From Bordetella sp. BOR01 (GTDB lineage Bacteria > Pseudomonadota > Gammaproteobacteria > Burkholderiales > Burkholderiaceae_B): DNA of 64,000 nt. Positions 43,242 through 51,714 of this stretch are shown here, one piece after another. The notes under the pieces were generated by a model that ran no database searches, was not told the origin of the DNA, and worked only from the letters and a program-made list of their open reading frames with translations. The stretch covers positions 124,001-188,000 of the forward strand of contig NZ_JAHUWT010000002.1 of NCBI RefSeq assembly GCF_019218885.1, given 5' to 3'. The translations under genes and the position numbers were made by a program. Each line of letters opens with the position of its first letter. The stretch's first letter is position 1.

Positions 43242-44894
43242 ATGATCCGCGCCGACATCATCAAAATCTACAAGACCGTCCACACATGGACCGGCATTAC
43301 CTGTGGCTTTGCGCTGTTCATCGCCTTCTATGCGGGCGCGCTCACCATGTTCCAGGAGCCCATAGCACGCTGGGCATCGCCGCCTGCCGTGGGTGTGGCA
43401 GCGGTTCCTTTGGACGATGCGCCCCGTTTACTCGAATTAGTCGCCGCCGCGCATCCCGAAGCGCGCGAGCACGGCATCATGCTGCATCTGCGGGGAAACG
43501 AGAACGAGCCTGCGCGGGTGACGTGGGAAGAAGATGCGCCGCATCAAGAAGGCCAGCCGCACGGGCACGTCCATTGGTGGGCGACGCTCAAGCCTGACGG
43601 CACGCTGCTGGCCAGAGAGGAGGAGCCGTCCGAACTGGCGGAGTTCATCAATGACATCCATATGCACGTCGGGATTGCCCGGCCGTGGGGATCGTATTTC
43701 ATGGGGGTGGTCTCGCTGCTCTACGGTGTGGCGCTGATCGCCGGCGTGATCGTGCTGTTGCCGTCGCTCGTCAAGGATTTTTTCGCGCTGCGTATCGGCA
43801 AGAACCTCAAGCGCATGTGGCTGGACGCCCACAATGTCGTCGGAATTACCGCACTGCCATTTCATATTGCGATGGCGATAACCGCGACCGCATTGAGCCT
43901 GAGCGGCCCGCTCTGGTCCGCGCAAGAGAGCGTAATCTTCGGCGGCAAGCAAGAGATCCTGAACGAACTCGATAACGAGCCATTCAGGCCGCCAAAGCCG
44001 ATCGGCGAGGCCGGTGCAATGATGGCCCCCGCACAATTGCTTCAACAACTCAAAGTACAGGTGCCCGGTTTCGAGCCCCGCGTCATGATCTTCAAGAATT
44101 TTGGAGACAAGGCCGCGTCGGTGAGAGTTCCTGGAGCCGAGCGTGGCTATGTCGGCGATTACCATCTTGGTGGCGTCATGCTGAGCGCCGTAACCGGCGA
44201 ATTGCTCAAAGACCGCACACGTCCATCGCGCCAGGATCCGGATCGTCGAGCGTCAGAGACGTTCTACGGCCTGCACGCGGGGCAGTATGAAGGGGCGACG
44301 ATCACGTGGGCATACTTCTTCCTGGGCCTTTCCGGCGCGTGGCTGTTTTATAGCGGCAATTTGCTCTGGATCGAGACACGCCGCAAGAAGGCTCGCGAGG
44401 GCGGCGAAGCCGAGCAGTCGCGCTCGACGCGCCTGTTGGGCAGCGCAACGGTAGGTGTTTGCCTCGGCTGCGTGGCTGGCCTTTCGCTTACCATCGTTGC
44501 CGCCAAGTGGCTGCATGGCCGCGTCGCCGATCTCAATCATTGGCATGAATATATCTATTACATCGCGTTCCTCGCCTCGGTCGCCTGGGCGTTCGCCTGG
44601 GGCGCGGCGCGCTCGGCCGTGCATCTGCTGTGGTTGTCCGCCGCCGCGACGATGGCGATCCCGCTGACCACGCTGGCCGCGCTGCTGTTCCCGCCGCTGG
44701 GCATGTGGGCGCACGGCAGCGCCGCGACCATCGGCGTGGATGTCGTCGCGTTCATCGGCGCGCTCTGCTTCGCATGGATGGCGGTCGCTACCACCCGCCG
44801 GATCAGGAACGGCCCCGCCGATAGCATCTGGTCCATCCGAAAGGCCGACACGGCCGCGCCGCTGCGTGCGCCTGCGGCTGTCCCGGCCGAATGA
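43242..44894 (+). CDS. PepSY-associated transmembrane protein, putative siderophore reductase-type
   Basis: A 550-residue inner-membrane protein with four or more helices: an N-terminal helix (YKTVHTWTGITCGFALFIAFYAG) with the typical histidine HTWTG, a large periplasmic PepSY part, the second helix after MGVVSLLYGVALIAGVIVLLP, a HNVVG histidine motif, and C-terminal helices. PepSY membrane proteins such as FoxB and the FegB-like group accept electrons through helix histidines and release iron from siderophores. GAGGG precedes the ATG at 43242, 7 bp after the previous stop. It ends the iron operon. Confidence 0.88.
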   Translation: MIRADIIKIYKTVHTWTGITCGFALFIAFYAGALTMFQEPIARWASPPAVGVAAVPLDDAPRLLELVAAAHPEAREHGIMLHLRGNENEPARVTWEEDAPHQEGQPHGHVHWWATLKPDGTLLAREEEPSELAEFINDIHMHVGIARPWGSYFMGVVSLLYGVALIAGVIVLLPSLVKDFFALRIGKNLKRMWLDAHNVVGITALPFHIAMAITATALSLSGPLWSAQESVIFGGKQEILNELDNEPFRPPKPIGEAGAMMAPAQLLQQLKVQVPGFEPRVMIFKNFGDKAASVRVPGAERGYVGDYHLGGVMLSAVTGELLKDRTRPSRQDPDRRASETFYGLHAGQYEGATITWAYFFLGLSGAWLFYSGNLLWIETRRKKAREGGEAEQSRSTRLLGSATVGVCLGCVAGLSLTIVAAKWLHGRVADLNHWHEYIYYIAFLASVAWAFAWGAARSAVHLLWLSAAATMAIPLTTLAALLFPPLGMWAHGSAATIGVDVVAFIGALCFAWMAVATTRRIRNGPADSIWSIRKADTAAPLRAPAAVPAE

Positions 44895-45010
44895 CCCTGC
44901 GCGGCATCAAACGTGCTGTTTCAGCCTCAAGCAGAAAGGGCAACCGGCCGCGGCCGACGCCGACGTGACGGTGGCGCGGGCAGCCATGCTGCCGTCGATC
45001 ACGCCACGTG

Positions 45011-45071
45011 ACTTGTACCCGCCAGAGGCCGCTTTTCACGAAATCATTCTGGGGTACAAGTGGGGGTACAA
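45011..45071. repeat. Short inverted and direct GGGTACAA repeats near tRNA-Phe
   Basis: ACTTGTACCC (45011-45020) and GGGTACAAGT (45052-45061) form a perfect 10-bp inverted repeat, and GGGGGTACAA follows at 45062-45071. They lie in a 287-bp gap without a gene, 110 bp from the 3' end of the tRNA gene. Arrays like this are often found between a tRNA attachment site and an integrase gene; no integrase is seen here, so this may be a relic of an island end. Confidence 0.5.
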
Positions 45072-45181
45072 CCAAACGTGGGATGTAACGGGACGAGCTG
45101 AGACGCCTCAGGAGAGATTTCTCGCCTAAATCGCTGATTCACCAGCGTTTGAGATGTCTTGGGAGGTACTAGGGAAGGGGA

Positions 45182-45257
45182 TGGTGGCCTGGGGCGGAAT
45201 CGAACCACCGACACGCGGATTTTCAATCCGCTGCTCTACCAACTGAGCTACCAGGCC
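45182..45257 (-). tRNA. tRNA-Phe (anticodon GAA)
   Basis: Read on the minus strand the 76-nt sequence folds as a tRNA: acceptor stem GGCCTGG/CCAGGCC, D-arm with GTTGGTAGAGC, anticodon stem GCGGA/TCCGC around a loop with GAA, T-arm GTTCGATTC and encoded CCA end. The GAA anticodon reads Phe codons. Its 3' end points toward the iron operon and the repeat array. Confidence 0.97.
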
Positions 45258-45343
45258 AACGAAGTCCGCAACTATACACAAATTTCTTGATCCTTGCAGG
45301 CACCTTAGTCACAAACCCCTACCCTCGGGATTACCCGGAGAGG

Positions 45344-45349
45344 TATAAT
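45344..45349 (+). promoter_or_regulatory. Candidate -10 element for hemA
   Basis: TATAAT matches the sigma-70 -10 consensus exactly, 63 bp before the hemA ATG. I do not see a convincing -35 hexamer at the usual distance. Confidence 0.45.
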
Positions 45350-45411
45350 TTTCATCGACTCAATGTTACAAATGCGCCGCCCTTCGTCCGGCGGCGCTTG
45401 GCTCGTCTTCC

Positions 45412-46686
45412 ATGTCCGTTGCTGTTCTCGCCTTCGGTCTGAATCACACGTCCGCGCCCGTGTCGGTGCGCGAGCGCGTATCCATGCCTGTCGACCTGGT
45501 GCGCCCGGCGCTGGAAGGCTTGCGCTCGGCCTTTGGCGGCGCGGTCCGCGAAGCGGCCATCCTGTCCACCTGTAATCGCACCGAAGTCTATTGCGCGGCC
45601 GAAGCGCAGGTGGTCGAGCAACTGCCGGCATGGCTGGCCGATCACAACCGCATCGAAGCCGTCGCGCTGCACCCGCACCTGTATCGCCACCAGCAAGACG
45701 ACGCCGTGCGCCATGCGTTTCGCGTGGCCAGCGGGCTCGATTCCATGGTGCTGGGCGAACCGCAGATCCTGGGCCAGATGAAAGATGCGGTGCGTGCCGC
45801 CGGCGAAGCCGGTTCGCTGGGCACGCTGCTGCACCAACTGTTCCAGCGCACATTCTCGGTAGCGAAAGAAGTCCGTTCGCAAACCGCCATTGGCGCGCAC
45901 TCGGTATCCATGGCGGCCGCCGCCGTGCGGCTGGCCGAGCGCGTGTTCGGCAACCTGGACCAGGCCCGCACGCTGTTCATCGGTGCCGGCGAAATGATCG
46001 AACTCTGTGCCACCCATTTTGCCGCGCAGCGTCCCCGCAGCATGGTGGTGGCCAACCGTACCGCCGAACGCGCCGAGTCGCTGGCGGGGCGTTTCTCGGC
46101 ATCTACCATGAAGCTGGCCGACCTGCCCGAGCGCCTGGCCGAATTCGACGTCATCGTGTCCTGTACGGCAAGTTCCCTGCCCATCCTGGGCTTGGGGCTG
46201 GTCGAGCGCGCCACGCGCCAGCGCCGCCATCGCCCCATGGTCATGATCGACCTGGCCGTGCCGCGCGATATCGAACCCGAAGTCGGCCGCCTGGACGACG
46301 TCTACCTGTATTCGGTCGACGACCTGGGCCGCCTGGTGCAAAGCGGCACCGACGCGCGCCGCGCGGCGGTGGTGCAGGCCGAAGCCATCATCGAAACGCG
46401 TGTCCAGGGCTTCATGCACTGGATGCAGTCGCGCGAAGTGGTGCCCGTCATCCGCGACCTGCACCAGGCCGCCGAAGACGTGCGCGCCGCCGAACTCGAA
46501 CGCGCCCGCCGCTTGCTGGCGCGCGGCGAGTCACCCGAAGCCGTGCTCGAGCAACTGGCGCACGGGCTTACCCAGAAGTACCTGCACGGCCCGCTGGCGG
46601 CACTGAACCGCAGCGAAGGCGACGAGCGCAAGCAACTGCTCGCCTGGATGCCGCGCCTGTTCCCGGGCCGCGATTCGCGCCGTTAG
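45412..46686 (+). CDS. hemA: Glutamyl-tRNA reductase
   Basis: A 424-residue enzyme that reduces glutamyl-tRNA to glutamate-1-semialdehyde, the first committed step of tetrapyrrole synthesis in the C5 pathway. The catalytic Cys54 lies in STCNRTEVY, the glutamate-binding part starts GLNHTSAPV, the conserved [16 protein letters not shown] block follows, and the Rossmann domain shows [11 protein letters not shown] helical dimerisation domain ends the protein. Length matches the family. It is followed by a terminator hairpin and then prfA, the order typical of betaproteobacteria. Confidence 0.97.
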   Translation: MSVAVLAFGLNHTSAPVSVRERVSMPVDLVRPALEGLRSAFGGAVREAAILSTCNRTEVYCAAEAQVVEQLPAWLADHNRIEAVALHPHLYRHQQDDAVRHAFRVASGLDSMVLGEPQILGQMKDAVRAAGEAGSLGTLLHQLFQRTFSVAKEVRSQTAIGAHSVSMAAAAVRLAERVFGNLDQARTLFIGAGEMIELCATHFAAQRPRSMVVANRTAERAESLAGRFSASTMKLADLPERLAEFDVIVSCTASSLPILGLGLVERATRQRRHRPMVMIDLAVPRDIEPEVGRLDDVYLYSVDDLGRLVQSGTDARRAAVVQAEAIIETRVQGFMHWMQSREVVPVIRDLHQAAEDVRAAELERARRLLARGESPEAVLEQLAHGLTQKYLHGPLAALNRSEGDERKQLLAWMPRLFPGRDSRR

Positions 46687-46701
46687 CGCTGCTGCCACAA
46701 T

Positions 46702-46729
46702 GCCCGCCGTCATGGCGGGCGTTCGTTTT
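46702..46729 (+). terminator. Rho-independent terminator after hemA
   Basis: GCCCGCC-GTCAT-GGCGGGC is a perfect 7-bp stem with a 5-nt loop, followed by GTTCGTTTT. It lies 15 bp after the hemA stop and 50 bp before prfA, so some transcripts may end between them while prfA keeps its own promoter or readthrough. Confidence 0.75.
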
Positions 46730-46778
46730 CCGGGCGCCCGCTTTCGCTAATACGCAATACGTCTTCCTGGTATCCCAT

Positions 46779-47861
46779 ATGAAATCTTCCATGCGCAGCC
46801 GGCTGGAACAGCTGTCCCACCGCTTGATCGAGGTCGACGCCCTGCTGGCCGACCCCGACGCCGCTGCCGACATGGAACGCTTTCGCAAGCTGTCGCGCGA
46901 GCGGGCCGAGCTGGAACCGGTGGTGGTGGCCTTCGGGCAGTTCGTGCGCACTGAAGAAGACCTGGCCACGGCGCAGGAAATGCTGGACGATCCCGACCTG
47001 AAGGCGATGGCCGAAGACGAGATCAAGACCGGCCGCGAGCGCCTGGAAATACTGGAAGCCGACCTGCAATTGCTGCTGCTGCCGCGCGATCCCAACGACG
47101 GCCGCAGCCTGTTTCTGGAAATTCGCGCGGGCACCGGCGGCGACGAAAGCGCGCTGTTCTCGGGCGACTTGCTGCGCATGTATTCGCGCTATGCCGAGCA
47201 GCGCGGCTGGCGCGTCGAGCTGATGTCCGAAAGCCCGTCGGAACTGGGCGGCTATAAAGAAGTGATCGCCCGTATCGACGGCGACGGCGCCTATGGGCGC
47301 CTGAAATTCGAATCGGGCGCGCATCGCGTGCAGCGCGTGCCCGCCACCGAGGCGCAGGGCCGCATCCATACCTCGGCCTGCACGGTGGCGGTGATGCCCG
47401 AGGCCGATGCCATGAACGAGATCGTCATCAACCCGGGCGACCTGCGCATCGATACGTTCCGCGCCAGCGGCGCGGGCGGGCAGCACATCAACAAGACCGA
47501 TTCGGCCGTGCGCATCACCCACTTGCCCACCGGGCTGGTGGTGGAATGCCAGGACGACCGTTCGCAGCACCGCAATAAAGACAAGGCCATGCAGGTGCTG
47601 GCCGCGCGCCTGAAAGACCGTGAACTGCGTGAGCGCCAAAGCAAGGAAGCCGCCGAGCGCAAGAGCCTGGTGGGGTCGGGCGACCGGTCGGAACGCATCC
47701 GCACCTACAATTTCCCCCAGGGGCGCGTAACCGACCATCGTATCAACCTGACGCTGTACAAGCTGCAGCAGATCATGGAAGGCGATCTTGAAGAACTGAC
47801 CGGCGCGCTGATCGCCGAACACCAGGCCGAGCAGTTGGCGGCGCTGGGGGATGACCTGTAA
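46779..47861 (+). CDS. prfA: Peptide chain release factor 1
   Basis: A 360-residue class-1 release factor. The codon-reading motif at residues 188-190 is PAT, which marks RF1 (UAA/UAG) rather than RF2, and the catalytic GGQ is at 233-235 in [12 protein letters not shown]. The ATG at 46779 gives the family's exact length; the frame is open far upstream through hemA but only as a shadow. It acts in the ribosomal A site, and its GGQ glutamine is methylated by PrmC, whose gene overlaps the prfA end by 11 bp. Confidence 0.97.
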   Translation: MKSSMRSRLEQLSHRLIEVDALLADPDAAADMERFRKLSRERAELEPVVVAFGQFVRTEEDLATAQEMLDDPDLKAMAEDEIKTGRERLEILEADLQLLLLPRDPNDGRSLFLEIRAGTGGDESALFSGDLLRMYSRYAEQRGWRVELMSESPSELGGYKEVIARIDGDGAYGRLKFESGAHRVQRVPATEAQGRIHTSACTVAVMPEADAMNEIVINPGDLRIDTFRASGAGGQHINKTDSAVRITHLPTGLVVECQDDRSQHRNKDKAMQVLAARLKDRELRERQSKEAAERKSLVGSGDRSERIRTYNFPQGRVTDHRINLTLYKLQQIMEGDLEELTGALIAEHQAEQLAALGDDL

Positions 47862-48681
47862 CGTGGACCGCCCCATCCTGCAGGCCTTCTTGCGGGACGC
47901 GCGCCTGCCGCGCCTGGAGGCGCGCATGTTGCTCGAGCACGTATTGCAGAAGCCGCGTGCCTGGATGCTGGCACACGAGACGGACCCCATCGAGCCCTGG
48001 CAGGCGCAGCAATACCAGGTGCTGGCGACCCGCCGGCTGGCTGGCGAGCCCATGGCCTACCTGTTGGGGCATCGCGAATTCATGGGGCATGACTTCGCGG
48101 TGACGCCCGATGTCTTGATTCCCCGGCCCGAAACCGAACTGCTGGTCGAGACGGCGCTGGCGTGGCTGGCCGGCCATCCCGAGGCGGCCGTGCTGGACCT
48201 GGGCACCGGCAGCGGCGTGATTGCCGTGTCGATCGCCCTGGGCGCGCCGCAGGCGGCGGTAACCGCTACCGATGCCAGCGCGGCGGCGCTGCAAGTGGCG
48301 GTGCGCAATGCCGCGCGGCTGGGTGCCCGGGCCGATTTCGCGCAGGGTAGCTGGTACGACGCGCTGCCTTCGCGCGCACGCTATGACCTGATTGTGTCCA
48401 ACCCACCGTATATCGCCAACGACGACCAGCACCTGGGGCGCGGCGACCTGCGCTTCGAGCCGCGCAGCGCCCTGACCGACGGAGCCGATGGATTGCGCAG
48501 CCTGGCTGCCATCATCGCCGGGGCGGCCGGGCGGCTGCGCCCGGGCGGCGCGCTGTGGCTCGAGCACGGCTGGGACCAGGCGGCCGCGGTACGGCAGTTG
48601 CTGGCCGGGGCGGGGTTCGATCACGTAACCAGCCAGCGCGATCTGTCCGGAATCGAGCGGATTTCCGGCGGGTCCCTATAA
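47851..48681 (+). CDS. prmC: Release factor glutamine methyltransferase
   Basis: A 276-residue SAM-dependent methyltransferase (HemK family) that N5-methylates the GGQ glutamine of RF1 and RF2. The SAM motif is [16 protein letters not shown] and the catalytic NPPY is at residues 184-187, with an N-terminal helical substrate domain and the [10 protein letters not shown] block. It overlaps prfA by 11 bp. A TATAAT-like string at the gene end (CCCTATAATGG) could serve as a -10 element for grxD. Confidence 0.95.
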   Translation: MTCNVDRPILQAFLRDARLPRLEARMLLEHVLQKPRAWMLAHETDPIEPWQAQQYQVLATRRLAGEPMAYLLGHREFMGHDFAVTPDVLIPRPETELLVETALAWLAGHPEAAVLDLGTGSGVIAVSIALGAPQAAVTATDASAAALQVAVRNAARLGARADFAQGSWYDALPSRARYDLIVSNPPYIANDDQHLGRGDLRFEPRSALTDGADGLRSLAAIIAGAAGRLRPGGALWLEHGWDQAAAVRQLLAGAGFDHVTSQRDLSGIERISGGSL

Positions 48682-48726
48682 TGGGTTCATTCCGCTAATA
48701 CTGCTTTTCCTGTTTGTGAGACCACC

Positions 48727-49056
48727 ATGAGCGACGTGCAAGAATTCATCCGCGAAACCGTCACCCAGCACCCCGTCGTGCTGTTCATGAAAGGCACCGC
48801 CCAGTTCCCCCAGTGCGGGTTCTCGGGCCGCGCCATCCAGATCCTGAAGGACTGTGGCGTCAAGAAGCTGGTTACCGTCAACGTGCTCGAAGACGAAGAA
48901 GTGCGCCAGGCCATCAAGGAATTCTCCAGCTGGCCCACCATTCCGCAGCTTTACGTCAGCGGCGAATTCGTCGGCGGTTCGGACATCATGGGCCAGATGA
49001 ACGAAAACGGCGAACTGAAGACGCTGCTGGAAACCTCGGGCGCCACCGACGCATGA
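48727..49056 (+). CDS. grxD: Monothiol glutaredoxin, Grx4-type
   Basis: A 109-residue CGFS glutaredoxin with the active Cys30 in PQCGFSGRA, the cis-Pro in WPTIPQLYV and the glutathione-binding GGSDIM. Such proteins bind a [2Fe-2S] cluster with glutathione and pass it to apoproteins or to BolA partners. The stop overlaps the ubiX ATG by 4 bp, so the two are coupled. Confidence 0.96.
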   Translation: MSDVQEFIRETVTQHPVVLFMKGTAQFPQCGFSGRAIQILKDCGVKKLVTVNVLEDEEVRQAIKEFSSWPTIPQLYVSGEFVGGSDIMGQMNENGELKTLLETSGATDA

Positions 49057-49631
49057 CCTCTGCCCGGCGGCTGGTCGTCGGTATCACGGGCGCCACCGGC
49101 GCCCTGTACGCGGTGCGCCTGTTGCAGGCCCTGCGCGGGGTGGATGACGTCGAGTCGCATTTGGTGGTGTCCGCCTCGGGCGTGCTGAACATCAAGCACG
49201 AACTGGATGTCACCCGCCACGATGTCCAGGCGCTGGCCGACCATGTGCACAGCGTGCGCGACGTGGGGGCCACCCTGGCCAGCGGCGCGTTCCAGACGGC
49301 CGGCATGGTGATCGTGCCATGTTCGATGCGCACGCTGGCGGCCGTGGCGCACGGCCTGTCCGACAACCTGATCACGCGGGCGGCCGACGTTACGCTGAAA
49401 GAGCGCCGCCGCCTGGTGCTGATGGTGCGCGAAACACCGTTCAACCTGGCGCACCTGCGCAACATGACTGCCGTTACCGAGATGGGCGGCATCGTATTCC
49501 CGCCGCTGCCGGCGTTCTACCATCGCCCCGCGTCCATCGAGCAGATGGTCGACCATACCGTGGCGCGGGTGCTGGAACTGTTCGACATCCACGTGCCTGG
49601 GCCCCACTGGGAAGGCATGCGCGGCGCTTGA
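49053..49631 (+). CDS. ubiX: Flavin prenyltransferase
   Basis: A 192-residue UbiX/Pad1 protein that prenylates FMN to supply the prenyl-FMN cofactor of UbiD decarboxylases in ubiquinone synthesis. It shows the Rossmann-like start [17 protein letters not shown], the FMN-contacting VVSASG and [10 protein letters not shown], the [15 protein letters not shown] block and the [11 protein letters not shown] end. The ATG overlaps the grxD stop. Confidence 0.95.
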   Translation: MTSARRLVVGITGATGALYAVRLLQALRGVDDVESHLVVSASGVLNIKHELDVTRHDVQALADHVHSVRDVGATLASGAFQTAGMVIVPCSMRTLAAVAHGLSDNLITRAADVTLKERRRLVLMVRETPFNLAHLRNMTAVTEMGGIVFPPLPAFYHRPASIEQMVDHTVARVLELFDIHVPGPHWEGMRGA

Positions 49632-49635
49632 CCCC

Positions 49636-50397
49636 ATGATCACGCCCAAGAAAAGCCCGCCCTCTTCTACGTTGTTCTTCAATCCATTCCCGAAGTACCT
49701 GCAGGTGCGGCACATCATCGAGCGCCGGCTGTATTCCGGGTACGAGATCGGCGATCGCATCCCCACCGAACAGGCCCTGTGCGAAGAGTTCGGCGTATCG
49801 CGCGAGACGGTGCGCGAAGCCTTGCGCGGCCTGGAGCAAGAAGGCATCATCCAGCGCCACCGCGCCAAGGGCACGTTCTTCGTGCGCCGGCCCGACACGC
49901 CGGTCAACCAGCGCCTGACCGGCATGGTCGAGGATTTCACCGCGCTGCACCTGGACACCTACGCCAAGGTGCTGTCGGCCGGTGTGGTAAAGGCCGCCGA
50001 CGAGGCCAAGCTGCTGTACGCGCCCACCGAAGACCTGTTCCTGATCGAGCGGCTGCGCTATTTCGAAGACCGGCCGCTGGTGGTGCACGAGGCCTTCCTG
50101 CCGGTGCTGCTGGGCGAGCGCCTGATGACCTGGGACCTGGGCAATGCCTCGATCCAGGGTCTCATCGAGCAAAAGCTCGAGCTCACCTGCATCGAAGAGC
50201 GCCAGCAGATCGAGGCGATGATCGCCGACACGCGGCTGGCGCAGTTGCTGGACATTCCGGTGGGCGCGCCGGTGTTGCTGGTGGGCCGCCTGCACCGCTT
50301 GTCCGACGGCAGCGGGATGGTGATGTTCCGCTCGTACTATCGCGCCGATCGCTACTACTACACGCTGAACCTGGCGCGGCCGTCCGGCCGGCCGTAG
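49636..50397 (+). CDS. GntR-family regulator, HutC/UTRA type
   Basis: A 253-residue regulator: winged helix at about residues 20-85 (YEIGDRIPTEQALCEEFGVSRETVREALRGLEQEGIIQRHRAKGTFFV) and a UTRA ligand-binding domain (LTGMVEDF, LLIERLRY-type strands, final YYYTLNLARP). It begins 5 bp after the ubiX stop, which is unusual because its target is unlikely to be ubiX. The nearest catabolic genes are the convergent Bug and class-III aminotransferase genes, so those may be its regulon. Confidence 0.9.
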   Translation: MITPKKSPPSSTLFFNPFPKYLQVRHIIERRLYSGYEIGDRIPTEQALCEEFGVSRETVREALRGLEQEGIIQRHRAKGTFFVRRPDTPVNQRLTGMVEDFTALHLDTYAKVLSAGVVKAADEAKLLYAPTEDLFLIERLRYFEDRPLVVHEAFLPVLLGERLMTWDLGNASIQGLIEQKLELTCIEERQQIEAMIADTRLAQLLDIPVGAPVLLVGRLHRLSDGSGMVMFRSYYRADRYYYTLNLARPSGRP

Positions 50398-50462
50398 CCT
50401 GGTGAGCGGCCGGCGCCTCCCAGGTTCGCGCCGGTTGCACCGGCACTACCGTCTGCGCTGCG

Positions 50463-50573
50463 TCAATCTTCCGGCCGCTGGCGGATCAGGCCGGCCAACT
50501 GGTCGATTTCTTGCTTGGTATTGAATAACGCCAGCGCCGCGCGCACCGCCCCGAGATCATAGCCGGCACCCAT
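50463..50573 (-). pseudogene. C-terminal remnant of a class-V aminotransferase (cysteine-desulfurase-like) gene
   Basis: A 36-codon stretch ends with ALALFNTKQEIDQLAGLIR, which closely follows the C-terminal pattern of SufS/NifS-type enzymes (R-x-ALALYNT-x-EEVD-x-L). The frame is blocked at 50580-50582, the stop codon of the Bug gene, so only this tail survives and no functional gene is possible. It lies in the gap between the GntR and Bug genes and marks a deletion. Confidence 0.6.
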
Positions 50574-50579
50574 GGCGCT

Positions 50580-51557
50580 TTATTCCACCTTGGCGCTGGA
50601 GCTGCGTACTACCTCGCCCCACTTGGCGGCTTCGCTCTTGACGTAGTCGGTGAACTGCGGCCGGGTCAGCGTGGCGGGCGCGGCCCCCTGCATGGCCAGC
50701 GCGTCGATCACGTCTTTCTGCCTGAGCCCCTGGGCGACCGCGGCCGCCAGTTTGTCGACGATGGCCATGGGCGTGCCGTGCGGCGCGAATACGCCGTACC
50801 AATTGTCCACCGCGTAGCCGGGCGTGCCGCTTTCCGTCACGGTCGGAACCTCGGGCATGCTGGCCGCGCGGGTCTTGCCCGACACGGCTACCAGCCGTAC
50901 GCGGCCCGACTGCGCCAGGCCCAGCACCGGCGGCGGCGGCACGAACATGATCTGCACCTGGCCGCTGACAAGATCGGCCAAGGCCGGCGCGGTGCCTTTG
51001 TACGGTACGTGGACCCAGTTCAGCTGGTTCATCGCGCGATACATCTCGCCGGACAGGTGAGTGATGGTGCCAGTGCCGGCCGACGCGACATTGATCTTGC
51101 CCGGCTGCCGCTTGACCAGCGCCGCCAGTTCTTGCAGTGTCTTCGCCTTCACATTGGGATTGACGGCGATCGCCATCGGCGTGGTTGCCACCATCGCCAC
51201 CGGCGTCAGGTCATCGATGGTGCTGTAGCCCAGCGAGGGATACAGGCTGGGATTGATGGCGATCTCGGAAGTCGAGGCCAGCACCAGCGTGTAGCCGTCG
51301 GGCGCGGCGCGTGCTACCGAGCCGGTGCCAATGGACCCTCCCGCGCCGCCGCGGTTGTCCACCACGACTTGTTGCCCAAGGTCGTCGCTGAGGGTCTTGG
51401 CGATCAGGCGGCCTACCGCGTCGGACCCCCCGCCGGGCGGGAAAGGCACCACCAGCTTGATGGGCCGGTCGGGGTAGGTTTGGGCATGGGACGCCACCGC
51501 CGCGAAGCACGACAGGGCCAGGGCACAACGGGCGATTCTTGAAACGTATCGATGCAT
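50580..51557 (-). CDS. Bug/TctC-type solute-binding protein
   Basis: A 325-residue periplasmic binding protein with a signal peptide (cleavage near SHAQT) and Bug blocks YPDRPIKLVVPFPPGGGSD, VVVDNRGGAGGSIG, DGYTLVLAS and HVPYKGTAPA. It lies 157 bp after the class-III aminotransferase in the same direction and may bind the amino compound that enzyme uses. No TctAB genes are nearby. Confidence 0.92.
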   Translation of the reverse strand: MHRYVSRIARCALALSCFAAVASHAQTYPDRPIKLVVPFPPGGGSDAVGRLIAKTLSDDLGQQVVVDNRGGAGGSIGTGSVARAAPDGYTLVLASTSEIAINPSLYPSLGYSTIDDLTPVAMVATTPMAIAVNPNVKAKTLQELAALVKRQPGKINVASAGTGTITHLSGEMYRAMNQLNWVHVPYKGTAPALADLVSGQVQIMFVPPPPVLGLAQSGRVRLVAVSGKTRAASMPEVPTVTESGTPGYAVDNWYGVFAPHGTPMAIVDKLAAAVAQGLRQKDVIDALAMQGAAPATLTRPQFTDYVKSEAAKWGEVVRSSSAKVE

Positions 51558-51714
51558 GGTAATTCCCCTGAGTTGCAGACTGCCCGGCCGCCCTCATGGC
51601 GGCCGGGTTGTGCGCGCCGGATCTGCTGCGATGCTGTCCGGCTTGGGCGCGGATACCTGGATCCGAATCGACCGATGGCGCGCCTGTCACCCGCGCGTCA
51701 CGGCATGGCCGGGG

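Noticed and set aside
44740-45129. An open frame that runs from the PepSY gene end across the gap toward tRNA-Phe
   Set aside because: It is an out-of-frame overlap with the PepSY gene and the part in the gap does not resemble an integrase.
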